Source of the DNA: Candidatus Parcubacteria bacterium
GTDB lineage: Bacteria > Patescibacteriota > Patescibacteriia > CAIXNZ01
Direction: 5' to 3'
DNA: 14,214 nucleotides
NCBI GenBank assembly: GCA_026395675.1
Contig: JAPLYF010000006.1
Location: forward strand, 1-14,214
The position numbers and the translations under genes were made by a program. Position 1 is the first letter of the stretch. Each line of letters begins with the position of its first letter. This document shows positions 6,849 to 12,831 of the stretch, piece by piece. The notes under the pieces are model-generated. The model was not told the DNA's origin. It ran no database searches and saw nothing but the letters and a program-made list of their open reading frames with translations.

Positions 6849-6876
6849 TTGACAAATACTGTGAATATGCTATAAT
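6849..6876 (+). promoter_or_regulatory. Extended -10 promoter of the TrmB-family gene
   Basis: TTGACA (6849-6854), a 16-base spacer, and TATAAT (6871-6876) preceded by TGC (extended -10). Transcription should start near 6883, about 20 nt before ATG 6904. No Shine-Dalgarno site is seen in the short leader. Confidence 0.85.
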
Positions 6877-6903
6877 GTAATTAGTAGTCGGAAAATTACG
6901 AAT

Positions 6904-7647
6904 ATGAATCTAAAAGAAGCTTTAGAACAAATTGATATTATTGGCAAAAAAGCAGATATTTATCTGGCTTGTTTAGAAATGGGCGGAGCAACAGCTTATT
7001 CCATTGCCAAAAAAGTGGGACTAAAAAGACCCACTGTTTATGATATTTTAAGCCAGCTATTAAAGGAAGGGCTGGTTTATAAATCTTTAAAAAGAAATAA
7101 AAAATATTATTTCCCGGCCGATCCGGGCAGATTGCTGAAAAAGGCCAAAGAAAAAGAAGAGAATATCAAAGCGATTTTGCCTGAACTGGAGAGCTTATAT
7201 AATGCGCCGAAAATTAAGCCAACCATTAAATATTTTGAAGGCAAAGAAGGCATTAAAGAAATGTATAATGACAGTTTGAAAAGTTTAAAAAAGGGGGATG
7301 AGATTTTGGGTTATGTGGGTGAAGGTGTATTACAGCATTTGCCCAAATATTCAGATGAATATGTTGCGGAAAGAGTTGCTAAAGGTATCAGGTTTCGCGG
7401 GATTTATAAAAAAGAAAAAGGCATCATGGAATATATGGCAAAAAATCAGGAGCAATTGCGTACTGTTAAACTGTTAGATCCCAAGGATTTTCCGGTCAAT
7501 AATGAAACCAATATTTACGCCAATAAAATCGCGATTGCCAGTTATGGCAAAGAAATGTTTGCCATGATCATTGAATCAGAGGAAATTGCCAGGGCGCAAA
7601 GAGCGATTTTTGAGCTGGCTTGGAGAGGAGCAGGGGGTTTGGAATAA
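6904..7647 (+). CDS. TrmB-family transcriptional regulator
   Basis: A 247-residue, full-length protein. The N-terminal winged helix-turn-helix (~5-75) shows ADIYLACLEMGGATAYSIAKKVGLKRPTVYDILSQLLKEGLV; residues ~30-52 form the recognition helix-turn-helix and KKYYFPADP the wing. A linking helix (~76-100) leads to the C-terminal effector region (~105-245), which starts KPTIKYFEGKEGIKEMYND as in TrmB-like proteins with a phospholipase D-like sensor domain. TrmB proteins usually control sugar uptake or metabolism, but no sugar transporter is nearby, so the ligand and targets are unknown. Strong own promoter with extended -10. Divergent from the 6319-6684 gene, whose promoter lies about 60 bp away. 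Confidence 0.88.
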   Translation: MNLKEALEQIDIIGKKADIYLACLEMGGATAYSIAKKVGLKRPTVYDILSQLLKEGLVYKSLKRNKKYYFPADPGRLLKKAKEKEENIKAILPELESLYNAPKIKPTIKYFEGKEGIKEMYNDSLKSLKKGDEILGYVGEGVLQHLPKYSDEYVAERVAKGIRFRGIYKKEKGIMEYMAKNQEQLRTVKLLDPKDFPVNNETNIYANKIAIASYGKEMFAMIIESEEIARAQRAIFELAWRGAGGLE

Positions 7648-7661
7648 ATTAAACAAGCAAA

Positions 7662-7693
7662 TAAAAAACCGCCTCAGATTGTTCTTTGGCGGT
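7662..7693 (-). terminator. Terminator of the 7725-8264 gene
   Basis: Arms ACCGCC (7668-7673) and GGCGGT (7688-7693) form a six-bp stem. On the minus strand it is followed by TTTTTTATTT. A second small hairpin, GCAGA-ATT-TCTGC, lies at 7696-7708. The stem may also serve the convergent TrmB gene, though its T-run is on the minus side. Confidence 0.7.
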
Positions 7694-7724
7694 AGCAGAA
7701 TTTCTGCATAGATCAGTCATTAGG

Positions 7725-8264
7725 TTACTTTTTTAAAAGCAACGTACTTGCGTCTTCAATTAACCGATGGATCGCGTCGTATTCAGGATTTTTGATCATT
7801 GTTATCCATCCCGGTAAGCAAAAGACCCCTACGATAAGTCCGATCCCGAAGCATATAAGAGCAAGAACTATAAAGGCAGCTGTAGCATCCTTATACTCAC
7901 TTTTGCCATTACCATCAGGTACAGAATAAAACTTGAGCGAGATAGCAGAGATGATAAGCATGATGATTTCAAATCCGCACCAGACAGACATTTGCAGAAG
8001 CCCATGGAGATAGGACTGTTTTACATAATAGGGAAAGATTTTTTCCACTGTCATGCCCAGGGATTTGGCCAAATCCGAGATGATCTTTGTTACTGCATTA
8101 CTCCCCTCATTTATGAGTTGCTTGGTGTTTTGGCCAACGTCAACTGTGGCATTAACCTCTAATTTCTTCGCATTTTCCGGGTTTGCGTCCTCTGCCAAAG
8201 CAGGCAATGAAGCCAATAACAGGGATAAGGCGACGAAAAAGATCACGAATCTTAACTTGAACAT
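7725..8264 (-). CDS. Exported two-TM hypothetical protein
   Basis: A 179-residue protein. ATG 8264 (minus) is chosen because AAAGGAGG precedes it and a clean signal peptide follows: basic MFKLR, hydrophobic core to ~20, cleavage after ALA (residue 24). The mature part begins with a polar segment and an amphipathic helix (NTKQLINEGSNAVTKIISDL, ~46-65), then membrane helices at ~88-112 and ~128-157 and a short tail. This could place a ~60-residue domain outside the membrane. The in-frame extension to 8351 covers the promoter and is not coding. Monocistronic, with its own promoter and terminator. Family unrecognised; a pore- or holin-like role cannot be argued from sequence alone. Confidence 0.75.
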   Translation of the reverse strand: MFKLRFVIFFVALSLLLASLPALAEDANPENAKKLEVNATVDVGQNTKQLINEGSNAVTKIISDLAKSLGMTVEKIFPYYVKQSYLHGLLQMSVWCGFEIIMLIISAISLKFYSVPDGNGKSEYKDATAAFIVLALICFGIGLIVGVFCLPGWITMIKNPEYDAIHRLIEDASTLLLKK

Positions 8265-8322
8265 CTTACGACCTCCTTTGAATTTTGTTTTTTTCAGCTT
8301 CTTTGAAGAAGACTGATTTTTC

Positions 8323-8351
8323 AATGTAGCACTTTGATTTAGAATTGTCAA
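8323..8351 (-). promoter_or_regulatory. Promoter of the 7725-8264 gene
   Basis: On the minus strand, TTGACA (8351-8346), a 17-base spacer ending TGC, then TACATT (8328-8323): the same TTGACA plus extended -10 form seen at 6849 and 12306. The start near 8316 gives a ~50-nt leader ending in the AAAGGAGG site. Confidence 0.78.
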
Positions 8352-8409
8352 TTGTTTTCACCATTTTTTTATTTGTCGGTATTTTGGGCAACAAATTGCA
8401 AACATAAAC

Positions 8410-8432
8410 AAAAAGACCCTCAAACGAGAGCC
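8410..8432 (-). terminator. Terminator downstream of tRNA-Leu
   Basis: On the minus strand, GGCTCTC-GTTT-GAGGGTC forms a seven-bp stem with two wobble pairs, followed by TTTTTG. It lies about 50 bases past the tRNA-Leu 3' end. Between them is a weak hairpin TTCTTC/GAAGAA. Confidence 0.65.
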
Positions 8433-8484
8433 AGTTTGTTTATAAAAGTAGTAAAAGAACACTTCTTCAATTACAGAAGAATAG

Positions 8485-8570
8485 TGCCGAGGGCGGGACT
8501 CGAACCCGCACGGAGGTTTAACTCCAAAGGATTTTAAGTCCTTCGTGTATACCAGTTTCACCACCTCGGC
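8485..8570 (-). tRNA. tRNA-Leu (anticodon UAA)
   Basis: An 86-base class II tRNA. The acceptor stem GCCGAGG/CCTCGGC pairs perfectly with discriminator A. The anticodon stem AAGGA/TCCTT encloses loop CTTAAAA with anticodon TAA (8534-8536 on the complement). The long variable arm GGAG/CTCC and T-arm GCGGGTTCGAGTCCCGC are typical of leucine tRNAs. CCA is not encoded, so it must be added enzymatically. It reads UUA/UUG, a heavily used codon pair in this AT-rich sequence. Confidence 0.96.
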
Positions 8571-8602
8571 GTGGTTAAATTCTAAATTCTAATATTGAAA
8601 TC

Positions 8603-8627
8603 CTAAACAAATTCAAAATTTGTTTAG
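8603..8627. repeat. Inverted repeat and TTTAGGA-like repeats in the tRNA spacer
   Basis: CTAAACAAATT-CAA-AATTTGTTTAG is a perfect 11-bp inverted repeat. Around it (8581-8655) the spacer is built of variants of TTCTAAATT and TTTAGGATT in both orientations. It is non-coding and resembles slippage- or duplication-derived filler, like the AATTTTGAA tracts near 13860. Confidence 0.6.
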
Positions 8628-8659
8628 AGTTTAGTGCTTAGGATTTAGGATTTTAGAAG

Positions 8660-8732
8660 AGCGGGTGACCGGATTTGAACCGGCGACCTTTTCCTTGGCA
8701 AGGAAACGTTCTAGCCACTGAACTACACCCGC
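8660..8732 (-). tRNA. tRNA-Gly (anticodon GCC)
   Basis: A 73-base tRNA. The acceptor stem GCGGGTG/CACCCGC is nearly fully paired, with discriminator T (U). The D-arm is GTTCAGTGGCTAGAAC. The anticodon stem-loop TTCCTTGCCAAGGAA has anticodon GCC. The T-arm is CCGGTTCAAATCCGG. No CCA is encoded. It precedes tRNA-Leu on the same strand by 89 bases and probably shares its transcript. Confidence 0.96.
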
Positions 8733-8741
8733 AATAAAATT

Positions 8742-8770
8742 ATTTTAAACTATTTGCTTGAAAAAATCAA
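8742..8770 (-). promoter_or_regulatory. Promoter of the tRNA-Gly/tRNA-Leu unit
   Basis: On the minus strand, TTGATT (8770-8765), a 17-base spacer, then TAAAAT (8747-8742). The start near 8735 would leave only a few leader bases before tRNA-Gly. Confidence 0.6.
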
Positions 8771-8780
8771 GAGGCAAGCT

Positions 8781-8810
8781 TTGGCCTCTTTCTGATTTTT
8801 AAGCTATAAT
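8781..8810 (+). promoter_or_regulatory. Probable promoter of the ZIP gene, giving a leaderless mRNA
   Basis: TATAAT (8805-8810) ends seven bases before ATG 8818, so transcription should begin at or beside the start codon. The -35 is weak (TTGGCC, 8781-8786, spacer 18). It overlaps an inverted repeat AGAGGC...GCCTCT (8770-8789) that could be an operator; no regulator is known. Confidence 0.6.
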
Positions 8811-8817
8811 AAACTAT

Positions 8818-9564
8818 ATGACAGCATTATTTTATGCCATAATTTCAGGGCTGATAGTCAGTTTAATCGGTTTAGCGGTTTTTTTACTTTTGCTTTGGCA
8901 GGAAAAATTTTCCAAAAAAATTATTTTTTACTTGGTCAGTTTTTCAGCAGGAGCTTTAATTGGCGGCGCTTTTTTTCATTTATTGCCCGAGGCAATAGCT
9001 GAACAGAAAAATACATTAAAAGTTTTTGTTTACGTACTGGTGGGGTTTTGTCTTTTTTTTATTCTGGAAAAATTTTTGCGTTGGCATCATTGCCATGATA
9101 AGGATTGTGAGGATAAAAGCCATCTGGGCTATATGAATTTAATTGGCGATGGCATTCATAATTTTATTGACGGAATTATTATTGTTTCGGCTTTTATGGC
9201 CAATACTGCTTTGGGCATAGTAACAACAATTTCCATTATTTCCCATGAAATTCCACAAGAAATGGGGGATTTTGGTGTCTTGCTTTATTCAGGCATGAAA
9301 AAAACAAAAATGCTTGGCTATAATTTTCTAGTAGCACTGCTGGCAATTTTAGGGGTCATTATTGGCTATTTGTTAATTAACTCGGTTGCTGGCTTAAATA
9401 ATCTCTTATTGCCTGCCGCAGCTGGCGGGTTTATTTATATTGCAGCCACTGATTTAATCCCAGAATTACAAAGAGAAATCAATGCCAAAAGTTCATTTTA
9501 CCATTTTTTTGTTTTTATTCTAGCTTTAATTTTCATGTTCTTAGTTAAGATTATAGGCGGGTAA
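8818..9564 (+). CDS. ZIP-family divalent metal transporter
   Basis: A 248-residue membrane protein of normal ZIP length that should import zinc, iron or a related divalent metal into the cytoplasm. About eight membrane helices are visible. Diagnostic binuclear-site motifs: HNFIDG (114-119) on helix 4 and HEIPQEMGD (143-151) on helix 5; FHLLPEA (~53-59) and ATDLIPEL also fit. The loop after helix 3 holds a His/Cys/Asp cluster (WHHCHDKDCEDKSH, ~89-102), the usual variable metal-binding loop. The -10 box sits seven bases from the ATG and there is no Shine-Dalgarno site, so the mRNA is probably leaderless. It is divergent from the tRNA pair. The next gene has its own promoter starting right at the ZIP stop. 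Confidence 0.95.
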   Translation: MTALFYAIISGLIVSLIGLAVFLLLLWQEKFSKKIIFYLVSFSAGALIGGAFFHLLPEAIAEQKNTLKVFVYVLVGFCLFFILEKFLRWHHCHDKDCEDKSHLGYMNLIGDGIHNFIDGIIIVSAFMANTALGIVTTISIISHEIPQEMGDFGVLLYSGMKKTKMLGYNFLVALLAILGVIIGYLLINSVAGLNNLLLPAAAGGFIYIAATDLIPELQREINAKSSFYHFFVFILALIFMFLVKIIGG

Positions 9565-9565
9565 T

Positions 9566-9592
9566 TTGACTTTTTTCGGGCTTCTTTATAAT
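9566..9592 (+). promoter_or_regulatory. Promoter of the metzincin-like gene
   Basis: TTGACT (9566-9571), a short 15-base spacer, then TATAAT (9587-9592). It begins two bases after the ZIP stop. The leader is ~23 nt without a Shine-Dalgarno site. Confidence 0.6.
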
Positions 9593-9621
9593 ATCAAGAC
9601 AAAGAAAAAATAATTTTACTT

Positions 9622-10560
9622 ATGAAGATTAAATTTTTTTTCACACTGGTCTTGATTTTTTTATTTATTTTACCGGTCCAGAATGCCTTGGCGCAAACAG
9701 AAATTAACCAGCAGGATAAATGCTCTTATAATATTACAATTAAGATGGTTTTTGATTTTAAAGACGAAAAAGCCAAAACTCTGGCAGATTCTTTACTGCT
9801 AGAATGGGCTGATGGCATGAATGAAATTTGGAATGGAAATTATGGTTCAAAAATTTCTTCAGACAGCCATTTAATTAATTATAATTTTGTTTTAGAAAAA
9901 ATGGTTGAGGGCAAGACCTGTTTTGATTATCCTCAAGATCACTGCATTTCTGTTATTTCATCTGAAGTGAACCAACGAGGCAACCGGGCTGATGTGGCCA
10001 TGGCCAGCGCCAATAATTTTTCCAATAGTCAGGGTGAATGGACAATTGCGACTACTGGTTTGAATGCCGCACATGAGGCCGGCCATTTAATGGGCTTAAA
10101 AGATGAATACCATTATGAAACAATAGGTGCAGAGAAAAAATGGGTTAATGATAATTATAAGGAAAGCGGGCCACAAAGCATTATGGCTCAAACCTGGGGT
10201 GAGGTTTCGGCTTTTTCAGAACAGGTTGATGAAATTATTAAAAGTGCAAATATTAATTTACCTGCAAATGAAACTTGTTCTCAAAATGATACTTTTTTAT
10301 GGCAGGGTTTGGTTAGTAAATTTTATTCCGCGCCAATTAAAATAAATGAAAATAGGCCAGAACCAAAACAACTTTCAGGCGCGCTAGTAAAAGGCGAAAC
10401 AGATTTAGCAGTTTATCTAGTTGATCAAGAGGGGAAATTGCGTCACTTGGCTAATGAACAGGTTGCGGAAAAAATTGCAGGACAAGATTGGTCTGAAAAG
10501 ATGATAGTGTTTAGTGATGCCATAATTTATACTTATCAATTTGGTCAGACCATTAATTAA
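9622..10560 (+). CDS. Secreted metzincin-like zinc metalloprotease with C-terminal surface module
   Basis: A 312-residue protein. Signal peptide 1-24 (MKIKFFF..., cleavage after NALA). Residues ~35-215 form the putative protease domain. HEAGHLMGLKD (151-161) is HExxHxxGxxD: zinc ligands His151, His155 and Asp161, with catalytic Glu152. SIM (Met188) about 27 residues later fits the metzincin Met-turn. Asp as third ligand is unlike the usual His and recalls snapalysin-type enzymes. Four Cys (34, 100, 108, 219) could form disulfides. Residues ~253-312 (LVKGETDLAVYLVD..GKLRHLANE..GQDW..V.SDAIIYTYQFGQTI) match a surface module I know from Patescibacteria proteins, probably for envelope attachment or recognition. 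Own promoter and strong terminator; substrate unknown. Confidence 0.82.
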   Translation: MKIKFFFTLVLIFLFILPVQNALAQTEINQQDKCSYNITIKMVFDFKDEKAKTLADSLLLEWADGMNEIWNGNYGSKISSDSHLINYNFVLEKMVEGKTCFDYPQDHCISVISSEVNQRGNRADVAMASANNFSNSQGEWTIATTGLNAAHEAGHLMGLKDEYHYETIGAEKKWVNDNYKESGPQSIMAQTWGEVSAFSEQVDEIIKSANINLPANETCSQNDTFLWQGLVSKFYSAPIKINENRPEPKQLSGALVKGETDLAVYLVDQEGKLRHLANEQVAEKIAGQDWSEKMIVFSDAIIYTYQFGQTIN

Positions 10561-10583
10561 ACAAAATTTTAAATAAATTTAAG

Positions 10584-10607
10584 AACTCGCTGAAAGGCGA
10601 GTTTTTT
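10584..10607 (+). terminator. Terminator of the metzincin-like gene
   Basis: AACTCGC-TGAAAG-GCGAGTT is a perfect seven-bp stem followed by six T, 23 bases past the stop at 10560. Confidence 0.9.
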
Positions 10608-10664
10608 GGCTCAGAGCCAAGGGTTTTCCTTCGGGAAAATGGTCACTTTGTGGCTAATATTAGC
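10606..10664. repeat. Series of small palindromes after the terminator
   Basis: TTGGCTC-A-GAGCCAA (10606-10620), TTTTCC-TTCG-GGAAAA (10624-10639, a stable TTCG tetraloop) and GCTAATATTAGC (10653-10664) follow one another between the terminator and the next promoter. No gene is seen in 10561-10782. Confidence 0.65.
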
Positions 10665-10694
10665 TTATAAGAAGTATATTAAGGAGATAAAAGC

Positions 10695-10723
10695 TTGACA
10701 AATTGTTTATTTCATGTTAATAT
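10695..10723 (+). promoter_or_regulatory. Promoter of the TPR-protein gene
   Basis: TTGACA (10695-10700), a 17-base spacer, then TAATAT (10718-10723). This gives a ~50-nt A/T-rich leader ending in AAGGAGG (10771-10777) six bases before ATG 10783. Confidence 0.65.
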
Positions 10724-10782
10724 TATATATTACTTACTATTTTGTTTCTTTATTCAAACAGTTTAACATAAGGAGGTAAAGA

Positions 10783-11055
10783 ATGACTCAAGAGGAAAAA
10801 GCATTAGAAGAAAGGAACAAAACCATAGAAAAGATAATCCAACAACTCTCCGAACAAATTAAAGTATTCGGAAATACTGAAGAGCAATTTCGAGCCCACG
10901 GTGTTACCTCGGAAGATGTTGCCAGAGTCCATACGAAACTCGGATATTTCCTTCGAGAGAAAGGGAAGATAGTCCTATCCCGGCTTGCTTTCAAGCAAGC
11001 ATTAAGACTTAACCCAAAAAACACTTGGGCCAAGAACCAGCTCGCCGCATTGTAG
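10783..11055 (+). CDS. Small single-TPR protein
   Basis: A 90-residue soluble protein. An N-terminal charged helix (~1-30, EEKALEERNKTIEKIIQQLSEQ) may form a coiled coil. Residues ~47-80 form one good tetratricopeptide repeat with consensus residues in register: Leu53-Gly54, Gly61, Phe70, Ala73 and Pro78 (ALRLNPKN). A capping helix ends the protein. A lone TPR suggests a protein-binding adaptor that may oligomerise. The ATG has a perfect AAGGAGG site. The gene is monocistronic with its own promoter and terminator. Partner unknown. Confidence 0.78.
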   Translation: MTQEEKALEERNKTIEKIIQQLSEQIKVFGNTEEQFRAHGVTSEDVARVHTKLGYFLREKGKIVLSRLAFKQALRLNPKNTWAKNQLAAL

Positions 11056-11074
11056 AAAAAATTAAAATAGGTAT

Positions 11075-11102
11075 GACCCATCAACTGATGGGTTCTTTTT
11101 TT
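11075..11102 (+). terminator. Terminator of the TPR-protein gene
   Basis: ACCCATC-AACT-GATGGGT is a perfect seven-bp stem followed by TTCTTTTTTT, about 20 bases past the stop. Confidence 0.9.
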
Positions 11103-11103
11103 A

Positions 11104-11138
11104 TAAAAAAAGCGGTCCGATAACTTACGGTCCGCTTT
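11104..11138 (-). terminator. Terminator of the 12276-11160 operon
   Basis: AAAGCGG and CCGCTTT pair around an inner CCG/CGG stem with one T-T mismatch. On the minus strand the hairpin is followed by a run of seven T. It lies 22 bases beyond the stop at 11160, back to back with the terminator of the convergent TPR gene. Confidence 0.8.
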
Positions 11139-11159
11139 GATTTTTTTTAAAATGTTTTT

Positions 11160-11507
11160 TTATGGGCCGCCGATTGCATCCGTTTCTTTTTGTGCGTCGG
11201 CTCTTTCTTTGGCCGCTTGGTGCTGTCTGTAAACATGATGAATTTTTCTTTCCTGAAAATGATGGATCAGGTCGCCGAATTCTGCAGTATAGCACCACTC
11301 TTCAAGAAGAACCCAGAAACCTGTGTTGTGATGGTATTCAGCTCTCAAAGAGTAAATTCTGTCAGGATAATTTTTGGCATAAAAAGCCATTTTTTCCTTT
11401 GCATGCTCCCACGGCAGTTTCTCGAATTCTTTACTTTCACCCATGATAATCTGGGTTGCATGAATATCGTGGCTAGGTGCTTCGTCATTAGGCATAGGCA
11501 GTAACAT
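11160..11507 (-). CDS. Hypothetical soluble His/aromatic-rich protein
   Basis: A 115-residue protein, last of the four-gene minus-strand operon. AAGGAGG lies six bases before ATG 11507. No signal peptide or membrane helix. The centre (~35-85) contains LPWEHAKEKMAFYAKNYPDR, YSLRAEYHHNTGFW and EEWCYTAEFGDLIHH, rich in His, Tyr and Trp; the C-terminal ~30 residues are a basic helix (YRQHQAAKERADAQKE). The His residues could bind metal, but no recognised motif is present. Eleven bases separate it from the upstream gene. Family unrecognised. Confidence 0.7.
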   Translation of the reverse strand: MLLPMPNDEAPSHDIHATQIIMGESKEFEKLPWEHAKEKMAFYAKNYPDRIYSLRAEYHHNTGFWVLLEEWCYTAEFGDLIHHFQERKIHHVYRQHQAAKERADAQKETDAIGGP

Positions 11508-11517
11508 TTTTCCCTCC

Positions 11518-11799
11518 TTAATTCAGAATGTATTTCTCACCCTGGCGTTTAAGGGTGATTGGATCCTTATGTCCTTTTAGGGCGATCAGCTCAAGAAGAG
11601 TAGTGGGATTAAATTTCTTTTTGAAAAGATCAGCCCCGCCTTTGGTTAAGCCGCATTCTAAAATAAGAATTTTACGGCTCCATTTTTGCCTTAAAGCGAT
11701 GAAAAATGCGCCCATGTCGCGAGGCGGCGGATTGAGTTTGAAAAGTTCAACAAATTCGCCGCAAAGTTTAGTGCTCCCTTCTTTTTCGGCTGTTCTCAT
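11518..11799 (-). CDS. Hypothetical basic soluble protein
   Basis: A 93-residue protein, third gene of the operon. Its AAGGAGG site and start lie inside the end of the upstream gene, overlapping it by 32 bases in another frame, which implies translational coupling. The sequence has a central hydrophobic strand (KILILECGL) after MGAFFIALRQKWSRK, then KKFNPTTLLELIALKGHKDPITLKRQGEKYIL, which could fold as a small alpha/beta domain. No membrane segment. Not recognised. Confidence 0.68.
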   Translation of the reverse strand: MRTAEKEGSTKLCGEFVELFKLNPPPRDMGAFFIALRQKWSRKILILECGLTKGGADLFKKKFNPTTLLELIALKGHKDPITLKRQGEKYILN

Positions 11800-12052
11800 T
11801 TTTTCCTCCTTCTTTTAATTTTTTTGATTCTTTTCTGATGTCTTCCATGGCCATTTTTATATGTTTTTCAGCCATGATTTCTTTGAGAAACTTTTGAGTC
11901 CGATGGCCCAAGATGTTCTTAATAGCTCCGCCAGAAATAATTCCATTTGGGTCTGCAAAACTCTTGGCTTTTTTCAAGATTTCCTCTTTGTTTTTAGCAG
12001 GAATTTTCGGATGATCCTTAAGATATTCCTCAATATTCCTTATGGAAATCAT
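11768..12052 (-). CDS. Hypothetical helical basic protein
   Basis: A 94-residue protein, second gene of the operon. AAAGGAGG precedes ATG 12052 (minus), chosen over an upstream in-frame start at 12082 that lacks such a site. Predicted mostly helical: IRNIEEYLKDHP, KNKEEILKKAKSFAD, then ISGGAIKNILGHRTQKFLKEIMAEKHIKMAMEDIRKESKKLKE and a Lys/Arg tail. The ISGGAIKNILGHRTQKFLKEI part could pass for a helix-turn-helix, but no family is recognised. Codons for KEGGKN near the C-terminus double as the ribosome binding site of the next gene. Confidence 0.7.
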   Translation of the reverse strand: MISIRNIEEYLKDHPKIPAKNKEEILKKAKSFADPNGIISGGAIKNILGHRTQKFLKEIMAEKHIKMAMEDIRKESKKLKEGGKNENSRKRREH

Positions 12053-12078
12053 TTCTTCCTCCTTTCTTAGTTTTAGAA

Positions 12079-12276
12079 TCAACTTGGTTCTGTGGCACCA
12101 AAAAATAAAATTGATATTATTAAGGAAGCCATTGTAACCTCGAGCATTAATTCCCAGTTTAACTGGTAATTAAAGATGCCGTGGAAAAGATAGCCCCAAA
12201 ATAAAATATCAAAGAAAATGACGAATACCAAGAAGAAAAATATGCCAACAATTAAGCCCGCAAATTCTTTAAGCAT
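12079..12276 (-). CDS. Small two-TM membrane protein, first gene of the four-gene operon
   Basis: A 65-residue protein with hydrophobic helices at ~6-28 (very Phe-rich) and ~43-60, separated by FHGIFNYQLNW. AAAGGAGG lies upstream of ATG 12276 (minus); the preceding in-frame TTG is not needed. It has a TTGACA/TAATTT promoter and is followed after 26 bases by the next gene. Probably an integral membrane protein. Unrecognised. Confidence 0.7.
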   Translation of the reverse strand: MLKEFAGLIVGIFFFLVFVIFFDILFWGYLFHGIFNYQLNWELMLEVTMASLIISILFFGATEPS

Positions 12277-12305
12277 CAAAGAACCTCCTTTTTAAATTTG
12301 CTTTC

Positions 12306-12334
12306 AAATTAGCATAAGAGATTATTTTTGTCAA
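12306..12334 (-). promoter_or_regulatory. Promoter of the four-gene orphan operon
   Basis: On the minus strand, TTGACA (12334-12329), a 17-base spacer ending TGC, then TAATTT (12311-12306). The -35 abuts the terminator of the upstream gene (12340-12360). Confidence 0.75.
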
Positions 12335-12335
12335 G

Positions 12336-12360
12336 AAAAAAAGCGGATATAATCCGCTTT
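12336..12360 (-). terminator. Terminator of the 12371-12772 gene
   Basis: AAAGCGGAT-ATA-ATCCGCTTT is a perfect nine-bp stem. On the minus strand it is followed by TTTTT. It begins ten bases past the stop at 12371. Confidence 0.88.
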
Positions 12361-12370
12361 ATCATTAATG

Positions 12371-12772
12371 TTACCATCCTTGTCTGGGGTCATAATTTTC
12401 ATCATCCTCGCTCAAAGAATCTCTTGTTGTTGTAGCCGGTGGTAAAATAATACTAGATACAATAATGAGCAGAAGAATTGCAACGGCAATTATTAACCAG
12501 TACAAGGCATGGGGCATGTGATTGTAAGGTAAAAGTTTACTCAGGTAGATTATTGGGGTAGCTAGAACTCCAATAATTAAAATGTATATGAAAGCAATGC
12601 TCAGAAAAGCCCCTCCGGCCAACGGAATAATAATCGCCAAATATATTAGAATTAATATAAGGCCGATGCTAAGCCCAAATATCACTGATAAAAAATTGCC
12701 GGTTTTTCGTAGAATGCTGATTTCATCTACATCTTTCTTGAGATAGTTTCCGATTTTTTTAAAAGCTTCCAT
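12371..12772 (-). CDS. Three-TM membrane protein with acidic tail
   Basis: A 133-residue protein. A cytoplasmic-type basic N-terminus (MEAFKKIGNYLKKD) precedes membrane helices at ~27-50, ~55-78 and ~88-111, and an acidic C-terminal tail (RDSLSEDDENYDPRQGW). ATG 12772 (minus) has AAGGAGG upstream; the in-frame extension to 12817 lies in the leader. Monocistronic, with a consensus promoter and a perfect hairpin terminator, so probably well expressed. Family unrecognised. Confidence 0.73.
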   Translation of the reverse strand: MEAFKKIGNYLKKDVDEISILRKTGNFLSVIFGLSIGLILILIYLAIIIPLAGGAFLSIAFIYILIIGVLATPIIYLSKLLPYNHMPHALYWLIIAVAILLLIIVSSIILPPATTTRDSLSEDDENYDPRQGW

Positions 12773-12831
12773 TTTTCTACCTCCTTGTTTTTTTGAAAGA
12801 GCATTTTTTATGCCCAAATCTAGGCAATCAT

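Noticed and set aside
10681..10766. Possible 23-residue leader peptide: AAGGAG at 10681, TTG 10695, hydrophobic frame ending at 10766 just before the SD of the TPR gene
   Set aside because: Its start codon and second codon are the TTGACA hexamer that makes a good promoter with TAATAT 17 bases on, so from that promoter the frame would not be transcribed. It also starts with TTG and is pure A/T-rich sequence.
11162..11504. Long open frames on the + strand opposite the 11160-11507 gene, and similar frames opposite 11518-11799, 12909-13286 and 7725-8264
   Set aside because: They lack ribosome binding sites and promoters, while the minus-strand frames have strong SD sites and lie in ordered operons with terminators. 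They are antisense shadows.
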